Part shown: positions 9,334 to 18,840 of the stretch, one piece after another
Layout of the letters: each line of letters begins with the position of its first letter
Numbering within the stretch: position 1 is the stretch's first letter
Origin: JALORV01 sp035498175
GTDB lineage: Bacteria > Pseudomonadota > Gammaproteobacteria > Burkholderiales > Burkholderiaceae_F
Length of the DNA stretch: 20,733 nucleotides
Direction: 5' to 3'
Assembly (NCBI GenBank): GCA_035498175.1
Contig: DATKAJ010000074.1
Location: 1 to 20,733 of the forward strand
Notes under the pieces: generated by a model
What the model was told of the DNA's origin: nothing
Seen by the model: only the letters and a program-made list of their open reading frames with translations
Database searches by the model: none
Translations under genes and position numbers: made by a program

Positions 9334-11790
9334 GTGGGAATGAGCACGACGAGCACAGCAGGTACAGGACGGTCGAGCCGATCCACGGCGCAACGCGCGC
9401 TCGTGGCGTTGCGCGCGACGATGCGGAGTACGCTCGACCCGCTGCTGCCGACGGCCGCACGCGACGCGATCCAGGTGATCGATGCGGACGCACAGGCGTC
9501 TGGCACGCTGAAGAAGTCGGTGCGGCGCCTGCTGGTCGACCAGCGTGAATTTTCCAGCACCTTTTTCTCGGCGGTCGAGCGCGAGATCGACAGCGCGGTC
9601 GACGACCTGTTCCGCTCGGATCGCGACCAGCGGCGCGAGAAGGAAAAGGGCGATGCCCCGAAGGCGTCGTCGCTTTCGCTGGTCGACTACGACCAGATGG
9701 AAGAGAACATGCTGCTCGACAAGTTCGCGGCGCGCATCCGCAACGCGGCCGACGAGCAGTACCGCCCGTTGACGCAGCGGCTGGCCTCGGCCCTCGGCGT
9801 TCCGGGCCTGACCGACCGCGAGAATCCGTTCAATCCGATCCGCTTCTGCAAGGCGCTCGGCGAAGCGGTCGACAAGCTCGGCTTCAAGGGTGACCAGCGG
9901 CTCGTCGTCGTCAAGGCCTTCGACGGCGCGCTCGGTCCGCCGCTGACCGAGCTCTACAGGGAACTGAACCGCAGCCTGCAGCAGCAGGGAGTCGAGGAGG
10001 GCAATACGGCGGCCGGGGCCTTCAAGAACACGATGGCCACCGGGTTTCGCAACACCTTCGTCGCGGCCGGTCGCCCGTCGCAGGCCGGACACGCTGCGGG
10101 CGCGATCAGCGGTGCGACCGCGGAGCAGCTGCTGAATGCGCTCTACCAGCGCATGCAGGTGCCGGTCACTGCCGTGTCGATGCAGGGTGCGCCGGTCGTT
10201 CCGGCCACCGGCATGCCGACCCAGCCGCTCTTCGACCGCGCCGAATTCGCGGTCCCGACGCCGCCGCTGACCCCGGGATTCGGCAATACGGGTGCGTTCC
10301 CCGCCGCCGCGACGATGGCGGTGGCGCCGGGCACGCCGGTGCAGTTCGCCGCGATCGAGCCCGGCCTGCTCGCGTCGATCAACGAGGTACAGCGACTGAA
10401 CGTACTGGCCGCGGCGGCAGCGCGCGGCGGGTCGCAGACGGCGGCAGCGATCAGCGAGCGCGATGAAGCGCAACTGCGCCAGCATGTCGCCGAGCGCGCC
10501 ACCAAGCAGATCGACAAGCTGGTGATCGAGCTGGTCGGCATGCTGTTCGACCGCATCCACCAGGACAAGCACCTGCCGGCCGAGATCAAGACGGCGCTGT
10601 CACGGCTGCAGTTCCCGATCATGAAGGTGGCGCTGTCGGACTCGGAACTGTTCGTCTCGCCGCTGCAGCCGGCGCGCCGCCTGATGGACCGCATCGCGTC
10701 GACCGCGATCGGCTGGATTCCGGAGGGCGAGGAAAACCAGCGCTACCTCAACGAGGTCAACAAGGCGGTCGACACCGTCGTCGTGGCGATCAACGAGGGT
10801 CCGTCGATATTCGAGAAGGCGCTCGAGGAATTCGAAAAGTATCTCAACGAGGAGCGCGTCCGCGACGACGACCCGATCACGCGTGCCAAGCGCGCACTCG
10901 AGGAAGCAGAGACGCGCGAGGTGATGTCGATCAACGCGGCGATCGGCATACGCCGCGCGTTTGACGGCGTCCAGCTCGAGTCATATCTGCGCGAGTTCCT
11001 GCTCGACACCTGGGTCAAGGTGCTGGTGGCCGCGACCCTGCGCGAGCGCACGCAGCCGGACTTCGCGAAGAAGTTTCGCGACATGGTTCCGGACCTCGTC
11101 TGGAGCGTCCAGCCCAAGATCAATCCTGACGACCGCAAGCGCTTGGTCAAGACCATCCCGGCAGTGCTCAACACGCTCCGCGAAGGGCTGCAGCTGATCG
11201 AGCATGCGCCGACGCAGACACAGGATTTCTTCACGCGGCTGATGGCCTCGCACGCACAGGCGGTCAAGGCGCTCGAGGTCGCCTATGGCGCCCCGCCGCC
11301 GGTCGACGCTGGCATGATCAAGAAGCGCCTCGACGAGGTGAAGATCGTCGAGCCGCCGCCGCCGTCGGACGACGACGAGCAGCTGACGATCCCTGCGTCG
11401 GTCGTGCGCAGCGCGGCCGCCGCGAACCATGCAGAAGTCAACGTGCTGGATTCGCCACCGACCGTCGCGCCCGAGGAGATGATCCCGATCGAGCAGCTCT
11501 CCGACGACGGGATCGACGAGCTGATCGAGGGCTGGGAGCGTGGTTCCTGGTTCGATCTCTACACCGGGCAGCAGGTTGAGCGCGTGCGACTGCGGTGGAT
11601 CAGCCCGCGCCGCAACTTCTACCTGTTCACGTCCGCGGAGACCGGCAAGGCGCATTCGCTCGCGCCGCTCGTGCTGCGTGGCTACGTGCGCGCCGGCCGC
11701 ATCCGCAGCGCCGAGAGCGCGCCGCTGTTCGAACGAGTGGTTGGGGATCTGATGCGCGATCTCGGAGCTCCTGCGGCCCAGCCGGCCTAG
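9334..11790 (+). CDS. DUF1631 family protein (first paralog)
   Basis: This 818-residue, probably cytoplasmic protein belongs to the DUF1631 family, whose function I do not know; members are sometimes mislabelled thymidine phosphorylase. The N-terminal helical region (about 20-240) contains ENPFNP, as in the family. A Pro/Ala/Gly-rich linker (about 255-350) follows. The conserved core begins at KLVIELVGMLFD (about residue 393) with PAEIKTALSRLQFP, and continues through FLLDTWVKVLVAATL and VWSVQPK. A separate C-terminal module (about 725-810) carries GSWFDLYTG and RLRWISPRRNFYLF, suggesting a small beta-barrel. There is no signal peptide or membrane segment. The start is GTG 9334 (GAGG eight bases upstream) or ATG 9340. 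The SpeE-like gene follows after 9 bp. The core is strongly similar to the second DUF1631 gene in this window. Confidence 0.87.
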   Translation: MGMSTTSTAGTGRSSRSTAQRALVALRATMRSTLDPLLPTAARDAIQVIDADAQASGTLKKSVRRLLVDQREFSSTFFSAVEREIDSAVDDLFRSDRDQRREKEKGDAPKASSLSLVDYDQMEENMLLDKFAARIRNAADEQYRPLTQRLASALGVPGLTDRENPFNPIRFCKALGEAVDKLGFKGDQRLVVVKAFDGALGPPLTELYRELNRSLQQQGVEEGNTAAGAFKNTMATGFRNTFVAAGRPSQAGHAAGAISGATAEQLLNALYQRMQVPVTAVSMQGAPVVPATGMPTQPLFDRAEFAVPTPPLTPGFGNTGAFPAAATMAVAPGTPVQFAAIEPGLLASINEVQRLNVLAAAAARGGSQTAAAISERDEAQLRQHVAERATKQIDKLVIELVGMLFDRIHQDKHLPAEIKTALSRLQFPIMKVALSDSELFVSPLQPARRLMDRIASTAIGWIPEGEENQRYLNEVNKAVDTVVVAINEGPSIFEKALEEFEKYLNEERVRDDDPITRAKRALEEAETREVMSINAAIGIRRAFDGVQLESYLREFLLDTWVKVLVAATLRERTQPDFAKKFRDMVPDLVWSVQPKINPDDRKRLVKTIPAVLNTLREGLQLIEHAPTQTQDFFTRLMASHAQAVKALEVAYGAPPPVDAGMIKKRLDEVKIVEPPPPSDDDEQLTIPASVVRSAAAANHAEVNVLDSPPTVAPEEMIPIEQLSDDGIDELIEGWERGSWFDLYTGQQVERVRLRWISPRRNFYLFTSAETGKAHSLAPLVLRGYVRAGRIRSAESAPLFERVVGDLMRDLGAPAAQPA

Positions 11791-11799
11791 GCTCCTTAG

Positions 11800-12567
11800 G
11801 TGGCCCGCACATCGCGGCGACCCGCGCGCCAGCGGGTGACGCTCTCCGAAGAGGACGGCGTGCGCTACCTGCACTTCGGCACGGAATGGATCCAGGGCGG
11901 AATGCGCATTGCGCGTCCGTGGCAGCTCGAGCTCGAGTACCAGAAGCGCATGATGGCGCTCGCGCTCTTCCTCCCGGAGCCCGCGCACATCCTGCAGCTT
12001 GGACTCGGCGCCGCTGCGCTGACGAAGTTCTGCTATCGCCACATGTCGACGGCACGCGTGACCGCTGTCGAGCGAAGCGGGGAGGTGATCGACGTCGCGC
12101 GCCAGTGGTTCGCGCTGCCCGCCGACAACAATCGCCTCGAAGTGGTGCAGGCGGACGCGCGTGAGCACCTCGGCACGCTGCGACGATCGGACCACGCCGA
12201 CTGGCTGCAGGTCGACCTATACGATGCGGCCGCGCGCGGGCCCGTCCACGACGACGCGGGGTTCTACTCGATGTGCCGGCGTGCACTGCGGCGCCCGGGC
12301 GTCGCCTGCTTCAACCTGTTTGGCGGGCGCTTCGATTCGAGCTTTCGCGCGATTGCGGCGGCGTTCTATGACCGCGTGCTCGCTGGGCCCTCGGTCGACG
12401 AAGGCAACCGCATCGTCTATGCCTTTGCCGGCCCGAGTTTCGACTCGACGGTCGCGGCGCTGGATCGCCGTGCCGGGCGACTCGAAGACGCGTGGCGCAT
12501 GCCCGTGACGCTCTGGCTGGGCGAGCTGTTGCAGGCCAACGACCTGGCCGGGCAAGTACGTCTTTGA
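11800..12567 (+). CDS. Spermidine-synthase-like SAM-binding protein
   Basis: This 255-residue protein has a Rossmann fold of the spermidine/spermine synthase superfamily. Visible parts are the N-terminal YLHFGTEWIQGGMRIARP (23-40), a glycine-rich nucleotide loop QLGLGAAALTKF (66-77) in place of the usual GGGDG, the acidic residue E91 after strand 2, and DLYDAAARGP (139-148), which matches the D-x-x-D-x-GP catalytic strand of aminopropyltransferases. The protein is shorter than classical SpeE (about 280-310 residues), and the altered glycine loop leaves open whether it transfers aminopropyl groups, methyl groups or nothing. No speD is nearby. GTG 11800 follows the DUF1631 stop by 9 bp, so they are co-transcribed. 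The role beside two DUF1631 proteins is unknown. Confidence 0.82.
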   Translation: MARTSRRPARQRVTLSEEDGVRYLHFGTEWIQGGMRIARPWQLELEYQKRMMALALFLPEPAHILQLGLGAAALTKFCYRHMSTARVTAVERSGEVIDVARQWFALPADNNRLEVVQADAREHLGTLRRSDHADWLQVDLYDAAARGPVHDDAGFYSMCRRALRRPGVACFNLFGGRFDSSFRAIAAAFYDRVLAGPSVDEGNRIVYAFAGPSFDSTVAALDRRAGRLEDAWRMPVTLWLGELLQANDLAGQVRL

Positions 12568-12610
12568 ACCAACACGCATAATTAGCCGGTAGCTCGCGTC
12601 CAAATGTAAC

Positions 12611-12638
12611 TTGACAGGCCATGGCGCCCCGATAGAGT
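12611..12638 (+). promoter_or_regulatory. Sigma-70 promoter TTGACA-N16-TAGAGT before the second DUF1631 gene
   Basis: A perfect TTGACA (12611-12616) and TAGAGT (12633-12638, 4 of 6) are separated by 16 bp. They sit in the 119-bp gap between the SpeE-like gene and the second DUF1631 gene, behind a locally AT-richer stretch (12570-12610). A transcription start near 12645 would give a leader of about 40 bases. This is the best vegetative promoter seen in the window and would drive the second DUF1631 gene and the GspE-like gene separately from the upstream pair. Confidence 0.7.
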
Positions 12639-12686
12639 CGAAGGCCTGACTACGGGCTGCGCGGCCAGGCAGACGCACGAACATCG

Positions 12687-15077
12687 ATGGAGTACCCGCC
12701 CAACACCGACGCCCCCCGCCCGCCTGGCGACTTGCCGTACGTGCCGGCCGCGCAGGCTTCGGCGCTGATGAGATCGGCAATGGCGATCTCGGACGAACTG
12801 ATCGCCGGGTCGTTTCCGGGGATGACACGGGTCATCCTCGACGAGCTCAGTGGGACCTGGGATTTCGATGTCAGCTCGCCACTGGTGCAGCGCCTTTTGA
12901 GCGCCAAACCCGACGAGTTCGCGCACGCCTTCTCCGAACACCTGCGCCACGCACAGGACCAGGCATTTCGCGAGATCACCGTCGGCCGGGTGCCACCGCC
13001 TCCGGGGTCGCTCGATGCCGAGACCCTGTCGCTGGTCGATTCGATCTCGGTCGAGAGCAACACGGTCGTCGAGCGCCATGCCAGCAAGGTGGCCGGCCAC
13101 GCGGACCTTGCGCTGCGCGACCTGAACCTGGTCGTCGCTTTCGTGCTCGGTCGTAGCGCAGTCCGCAATTCGGAGAATCCGCTCGGTCCCGCCGTTTACG
13201 TGCGGGCGCTGCTGCGGGCGGCTGAGGACTGCGAACTGCACAAGGAGGCATGGGACTTCCTGCTGACGCGCTACGAACGGCCGCTGGGCGAGGAGCTCGG
13301 GCAGATCGTGCGGCAGCTGCTCGAACACTTCGCGAAGCACGGCGTCGACGTGCGCGCGATCCGACGCAGCCTGGCAGTGCCCAAGACTGCGGCATCGGGC
13401 TGGCAGCCGCCCGGCGTGGCCGGCGGCGCAACTTCCGGCGAATGGTCCGGGGCGCCGGGCACACCGCGCGCCGGCCCGGGCGGCGCGGTGTCCGCCGCCG
13501 AAGGCGGGCCATCGCGGCAGCCGGCAGCGCCGGACGAACCGACCCAGCTACTCGGCGGCTTGCTGACGCGCCTGCAGTCGAACGCGAGGGGCTCGCGGCT
13601 GCCGCCGCTGCCTTCGCTGGGACCGGCGCCGAACGAACTGCTGCAGTCGATCGGCGACTTGCAGCACGAAAGTGTCGAAGACTTCGCGGAAACAGGCGAC
13701 TTCGCAATAATGGCACCGTCGCGGCCGATCAGCGCGGTTCGCGGCGAACTGATCGCGAAGTCGACGCGCACCGTCGACAAGCTGACGATCGAGCTGGTCG
13801 GCATGCTGTTCGACCACGTGATGCAGGACAAGCAGGTGCCCGCGGAGATCAAGGCGCGCCTGTCGCGCCTGCAGTTCCCGGTGCTGAAGGCGGCCCTCAT
13901 GGACGCCGCCTTCTTCGCCTCGAGCGCGCACCCGGCACGCAAGCTGATCGACCGAATCGCCGGCACGTCGGCGGGCTGGGAACCCTACGGTGACGACAAC
14001 CAGAAGTACCTGAAGGAAGTCGAGCGCGTCATCGCGGAGATCCTGAAGAAGTTCGAGACCGACCTCAGCGTCTTCGAGAAGGTCTACGCCGAGTTCGACC
14101 GCTTCGTCTCCGACATCGCGCCCGAGGAGAGCGATCCGGTGTCGCGCGCCAAGAAGGCGCTGGAGGCGGCCGAGAAGCACGAGATTCTGACGATCAACAC
14201 GACGATCCAGGTGCGCCGCGCGTTCGAGCGCGTCGACCTCGAGCCGTACATCAAGGAGTTCCTGCTCGGCTCGTGGGTCAAGGTGCTGGTCGCCGCCACG
14301 ATCCGGAGCGAGACGCAGCCCGGGTTCGCCAAGTCGTTCCGCGACGTGATCCACGAGCTGGTGTGGTCGGTTCAGCCGAAGGCAAGCACCGAAGACCGCA
14401 ACAAGCTGGTCAAGATGATTCCGGGCATGGTTCGCGTGCTGCGCGACGGGCTCGGCCTGATCAACCTGTCGGAGCGCGAGCGGGACCAGTTCTTCAGCCA
14501 GCTGATGGAATCGCATGCAATGGCGGTCAAGCCGGTCGACCAGGCGACCTACATCAAGTCGAGCCTGCTGACTTCAGAACTGCGCGCGAAGATCGACGGC
14601 ATGCAGCTGTCGGGCGTGTTCCCGGTCACCACGGTTCCCGGTGGCATCCGCGTCTCGACCGGCCTCATCATGCGCGCGGCGCAGGAGCACCAGGCCGAGA
14701 TCCAGATGCCGGATCCGCTGACCGACATTGCGCGGCTCGATCCAGTCGAGGACGCGCGCGTGCAGGAAGAGATCGGTCGCTGGCAGCGCGGCAACTGGTT
14801 CAAGCTCTGGAACGGCATGGAGTTCGTGCGCGTCAAGCTGCGCTGGATGAGCCCGCTGCGGACGCTGTTCCTGTTCGCCGGCGAGCATGACCAGAAGGCG
14901 CACGTTCTTTCGTCCGACATGCTGAAGTCCTACCTCGCACGGAAGTACATCGAGCCACTGGAGAGCGTGCCGCTGACCAAGCGCGCCGTCGACGCGGTGG
15001 TCGCCGATTTCGAGAAGACGCCGGACCGCGCCTCCAAGATGGCCGAGCGTTACAAGGCTTCGCAGCCGGCGGCATGA
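12687..15077 (+). CDS. DUF1631 family protein (second paralog)
   Basis: This 796-residue cytoplasmic protein is a paralog of the gene at 9334. By hand count 29 of 40 residues are identical around the GMLFD motif (near 371) and 31 of 42 around SWVKVLVAAT and VWSVQPK. The layout is the same: helical N-terminal region with an ENPLGP motif, a Gly/Pro/Ala-rich low-complexity linker (about 235-300), the DUF1631 core (about 360-620), and a C-terminal module (about 693-782) with GNWFKLWNG and KLRWMSPLRTLFLF. No catalytic motif, signal peptide or membrane segment is visible. ATG 12687 has no clear Shine-Dalgarno. A sigma-70 promoter stands 50-75 bp upstream, and the GspE-like gene starts 10 bp downstream, so the two probably form a transcript. 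Function unknown; scaffold or regulator of the ATPase is a guess. Confidence 0.87.
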   Translation: MEYPPNTDAPRPPGDLPYVPAAQASALMRSAMAISDELIAGSFPGMTRVILDELSGTWDFDVSSPLVQRLLSAKPDEFAHAFSEHLRHAQDQAFREITVGRVPPPPGSLDAETLSLVDSISVESNTVVERHASKVAGHADLALRDLNLVVAFVLGRSAVRNSENPLGPAVYVRALLRAAEDCELHKEAWDFLLTRYERPLGEELGQIVRQLLEHFAKHGVDVRAIRRSLAVPKTAASGWQPPGVAGGATSGEWSGAPGTPRAGPGGAVSAAEGGPSRQPAAPDEPTQLLGGLLTRLQSNARGSRLPPLPSLGPAPNELLQSIGDLQHESVEDFAETGDFAIMAPSRPISAVRGELIAKSTRTVDKLTIELVGMLFDHVMQDKQVPAEIKARLSRLQFPVLKAALMDAAFFASSAHPARKLIDRIAGTSAGWEPYGDDNQKYLKEVERVIAEILKKFETDLSVFEKVYAEFDRFVSDIAPEESDPVSRAKKALEAAEKHEILTINTTIQVRRAFERVDLEPYIKEFLLGSWVKVLVAATIRSETQPGFAKSFRDVIHELVWSVQPKASTEDRNKLVKMIPGMVRVLRDGLGLINLSERERDQFFSQLMESHAMAVKPVDQATYIKSSLLTSELRAKIDGMQLSGVFPVTTVPGGIRVSTGLIMRAAQEHQAEIQMPDPLTDIARLDPVEDARVQEEIGRWQRGNWFKLWNGMEFVRVKLRWMSPLRTLFLFAGEHDQKAHVLSSDMLKSYLARKYIEPLESVPLTKRAVDAVVADFEKTPDRASKMAERYKASQPAA

Positions 15078-15080
15078 GGG
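15076..15080 (+). promoter_or_regulatory. Shine-Dalgarno GAGGG for the GspE-like gene
   Basis: GAGGG overlaps the TGA stop of the second DUF1631 gene and lies seven bases before the GTG at 15088. It supports that GTG as the start and implies coupled translation of the two genes. Confidence 0.6.
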
Positions 15081-15087
15081 CAGTCGA

Positions 15088-16920
<1,833 letters not shown>

Positions 16921-16997
16921 CTTCGGCGTCGCGCCAGGCCGGCCCGTGCCCGTCCGGAAACTCCACGCACACAAGCGGGGGAATCCGAATCGATGAC

Positions 16998-17026
16998 TGG
17001 ATAGGTGCCCGCGCGATACCTACGAT
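16998..17026 (+). promoter_or_regulatory. Possible promoter and AGGTA-type inverted repeats before the KTSC gene
   Basis: TGGATA (16998-17003) and TACGAT (17021-17026) are spaced 17 bp, each 4 of 6 to consensus. They overlap small inverted repeats: TAGGT (17002-17006), ACCTA (17018-17022) and AGGTA (17030-17034). This could be a regulated promoter for the small exported protein. The elements are short and may be chance. Confidence 0.35.
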
Positions 17027-17053
17027 GGCAGGTACCCGCATCCTGAACCGCGC

Positions 17054-17389
17054 ATGATGATACGGATCACACTGCTCATCGCAGGTCTGCTGCTCGTCCC
17101 CGGCCCCGCGAACGCCGAGCGCGTATACGTTAAGGCGCGCGGTGAGGTCGATCTCGCATCCTTTCGCTGCGAGAACATCGCGCGCAGCGAAAACGTCAAG
17201 CGGCTCTGCTACGACGAGCGCGAGAGCTACGTCCTGGTGAGCCTCAAGGGCATCTGGTACCACTTCTGCGGTGTTCCGGCGACGACGGTCACCAGCTGGA
17301 AGAAGTCTGCATCGAAGGGCCGCTACTACAACGACGTGATCCGGGGTAATTTCGACTGCCACGAGGCTTCGACGCCGACCTATCGGTAA
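17054..17389 (+). CDS. Small exported KTSC-domain protein with four cysteines
   Basis: This 111-residue protein has a Sec signal peptide (hydrophobic core about 4-16, likely cleavage after A21 in PANA-ER). The mature part of about 90 residues resembles the KTSC domain: LCYDERESYVLVSLKGIWYH (51-70), GVPATTV (73-79) and SASKGRYYNDVIRG (85-98). The domain has no well-defined activity; it occurs alone and fused to nucleic-acid-related enzymes, and exported versions are uncharacterised. Four cysteines (C39, C52, C72, C102) fit two disulfides in the periplasm. ATG 17054 or the adjacent ATG 17057 could start it; neither has a good Shine-Dalgarno. It is a separate unit, 133 bp after the GspE-like gene. 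Confidence 0.75.
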   Translation: MMIRITLLIAGLLLVPGPANAERVYVKARGEVDLASFRCENIARSENVKRLCYDERESYVLVSLKGIWYHFCGVPATTVTSWKKSASKGRYYNDVIRGNFDCHEASTPTYR

Positions 17390-17403
17390 GCGGCGCCGCG
17401 CCG
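17390..17403. repeat. GC-rich inverted repeat just after the KTSC gene
   Basis: GCGGCGCCGC (17390-17399) is a perfect 10-bp palindrome immediately after the TAA stop. It also allows a CGGCG-CCG-CGCCG hairpin (17391-17403). No T-tract follows, so an intrinsic terminator is not supported. It may only impede polymerase or be chance. Confidence 0.3.
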
Positions 17404-17480
17404 AAGGCTGTCCTGCCGTAGCTCGCACTGCCGTGCTCCGGGGCTTTACCCGAGGTCAGTCAGCGCACGAGAATGACGTC

Positions 17481-18296
17481 ATGCCGTCCGCAACTCTCGA
17501 CCGCACGTTTGCCGGTTCGATTCCGGAACTCTACGAGCGATACCTGGTACCGCTGATCTTCGAGCCGTATGCGGTTGACCTGGCCGAGCGGGTGCGGCGG
17601 CTGCAGCCGCGCGCGGTGCTTGAGATTGCCGCGGGTACGGGCGTCGTGACGCGCAGCCTGGCGCGTGCCCTGCCTGCGAGCGTTACGATCGTCGCAGCCG
17701 ACCTGAACGAGCCGATGCTGCGCCATGCGGAGTACCGCGGGACCGCGCGTCCCGTCGAATGGCGCACCGCAGACGCGCTCTGCCTGCCGTTTGTCGACTC
17801 GAGTTTCGACGTGGTGGTCTGTCAGTTCGGCGTGATGTTCTTCCCCGATCGTGCCGCGGCCCATCGCGAAGTGCGCCGCGTCCTGCGTGACCGCGGTAGC
17901 TTCGTCTTCAACGTCTGGGACCGCATTGAGGACAACGAGTTTGCCGACGTCGTGACCGAGTCGCTGGCTGCGTCTTTCGACGATCCGCCGACTTTCCTGA
18001 GGCGCATCCCGCACGGCTACTGCGACCGCGGCGCCATTACCTCGGACCTCGCGCAGGGCGGCTTCGAGCGGCCGCCGCAGCTGACGACGCTGGCTGCGCG
18101 AAGCCGCGCCGAGTCCGCCGAGGCGGTCGCAATTGCGTATTGCCAGGGGACGCCGCTGCGCAACGAAATCGAGGCGCGCAACGCGATCTCCCTCGAGAGG
18201 GCAACGGGAATCGCCGCCGCGGCGATCGAGGCCCGCTTCGGCCGCGGACCGGTCGACGCCAAGGTGCAGGCGACGATCGTCGAGATCGCACGATAG
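17481..18296 (+). CDS. Class I SAM-dependent methyltransferase
   Basis: This 271-residue cytosolic protein has the class I methyltransferase fold. SAM motif I is VLEIAAGTGVV (46-56), motif II AADLNEPML (72-80), the acidic/aromatic pair TADALCLPF (97-104) and CQFGVMFFPD (114-123), with FVFNVWDRIEDNEF following strand 5. The N-terminal FAGSIPELYERYLVPLIFEP (10-29) is typical of a methyltransferase group close to UbiE/Methyltransf_11 proteins whose substrates are mostly unknown. The ATG at 17481 fits the usual family N-terminus; the frame is open to an ATG at 17433, which would add 16 unrelated residues. The ribosome binding site is weak. Neighbours give no clear pathway. Confidence 0.87.
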   Translation: MPSATLDRTFAGSIPELYERYLVPLIFEPYAVDLAERVRRLQPRAVLEIAAGTGVVTRSLARALPASVTIVAADLNEPMLRHAEYRGTARPVEWRTADALCLPFVDSSFDVVVCQFGVMFFPDRAAAHREVRRVLRDRGSFVFNVWDRIEDNEFADVVTESLAASFDDPPTFLRRIPHGYCDRGAITSDLAQGGFERPPQLTTLAARSRAESAEAVAIAYCQGTPLRNEIEARNAISLERATGIAAAAIEARFGRGPVDAKVQATIVEIAR

Positions 18297-18379
18297 GGGG
18301 CAATGCTCCGCCACGCGCCCTTGCCGGCGCGTCGCCGTCACAGCCGCTATGCTCGCCCTCTGTTTCACTTCCATTTGCC

Positions 18380-18385
18380 GGGGAG
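18380..18385 (+). promoter_or_regulatory. Shine-Dalgarno GGGGAG for the DsrE-family gene
   Basis: GGGGAG lies seven bases before the ATG at 18393. It decides the start in favour of the version beginning with a signal peptide. Confidence 0.65.
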
Positions 18386-18392
18386 TAAGAGC

Positions 18393-18812
18393 ATGAGTCC
18401 ACTGGGCAAGGCGCTGGTCGCATTCGCGCTAGCATTCTCCGCGGCCGCCACGCTGGCGCAGGACAAGGTCGTATATCACTTCGACGGCGGCATCGCGCAG
18501 GCAACGAAAGGTCTGCGCAACATCCGCAACCACCTCGACATCGACCCCAAGGCAAAAATCGTCGCGGTCGCGCATGCGGAAGGTGTCGACTTCCTGATGG
18601 AAGGCGCGATGTCGACCAACAATCAGCAGTTTGCGGCGCTGGTCGGCGACCTGATGGCCCGCGGCGTGACTTTCGAGATCTGCGAGATCACGCTCAGGAA
18701 CCGGAACCTGAAGAAAGAGCAGTTCATCCTGGGTCCGACGTTCACGCCGTCCGGCGTGGTGCGCATCGCCAACCTGCAGGCGCGCGAGCAGTACGCCTAC
18801 ATCAAGCCTTGA
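18393..18812 (+). CDS. Exported DsrE-family protein
   Basis: This 139-residue protein belongs to the DsrE/DsrF-like fold used in sulfur-relay and sulfur-oxidation chemistry. Residues 1-22 form a Sec signal peptide (AFALAFSAAATLA, cleavage before QD), so this version is probably periplasmic, unlike the cytoplasmic DsrEFH and TusBCD proteins. The core has VVYHFDGG (26-33), GVDFLMEGA (64-72), GVTFEICEITLRN (91-103) with a single cysteine C97 at the position often conserved in the family, and a C-terminal SGVVRIANLQ and YAYIKP. Whether C97 carries persulfide is inference. ATG 18393 has GGGGAG seven bases upstream and gives a proper signal peptide; the open frame starting at 18303 would spoil it. 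The gene is convergent with the next methyltransferase. Confidence 0.83.
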   Translation: MSPLGKALVAFALAFSAAATLAQDKVVYHFDGGIAQATKGLRNIRNHLDIDPKAKIVAVAHAEGVDFLMEGAMSTNNQQFAALVGDLMARGVTFEICEITLRNRNLKKEQFILGPTFTPSGVVRIANLQAREQYAYIKP

Positions 18813-18840
18813 CCGGGGCGTGCAGGCCAGGGCGAGCGGG

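Noticed and set aside
9160..10572. 470-residue minus-strand open frame opposite the first DUF1631 gene
   Set aside because: A mirror of G/C third-position bias; low-complexity Arg/Ala/His-rich translation with no family pattern.
18321..18353. TTGCCG and TATGCT as a promoter for the DsrE-family gene
   Set aside because: The spacer is 21 bp, outside the range of sigma-70 promoters, and no better -35 was found.
17054..18812. Sulfur oxidation (dsr) operon
   Set aside because: Only one exported DsrE-family gene is present; no dsrAB, dsrFH, tus or sox genes are visible.
18809..18840. Terminator between the convergent DsrE and methyltransferase genes
   Set aside because: Only a 5-bp TGACC/GGTCA stem with a loop of over 20 bases and no T-tract.
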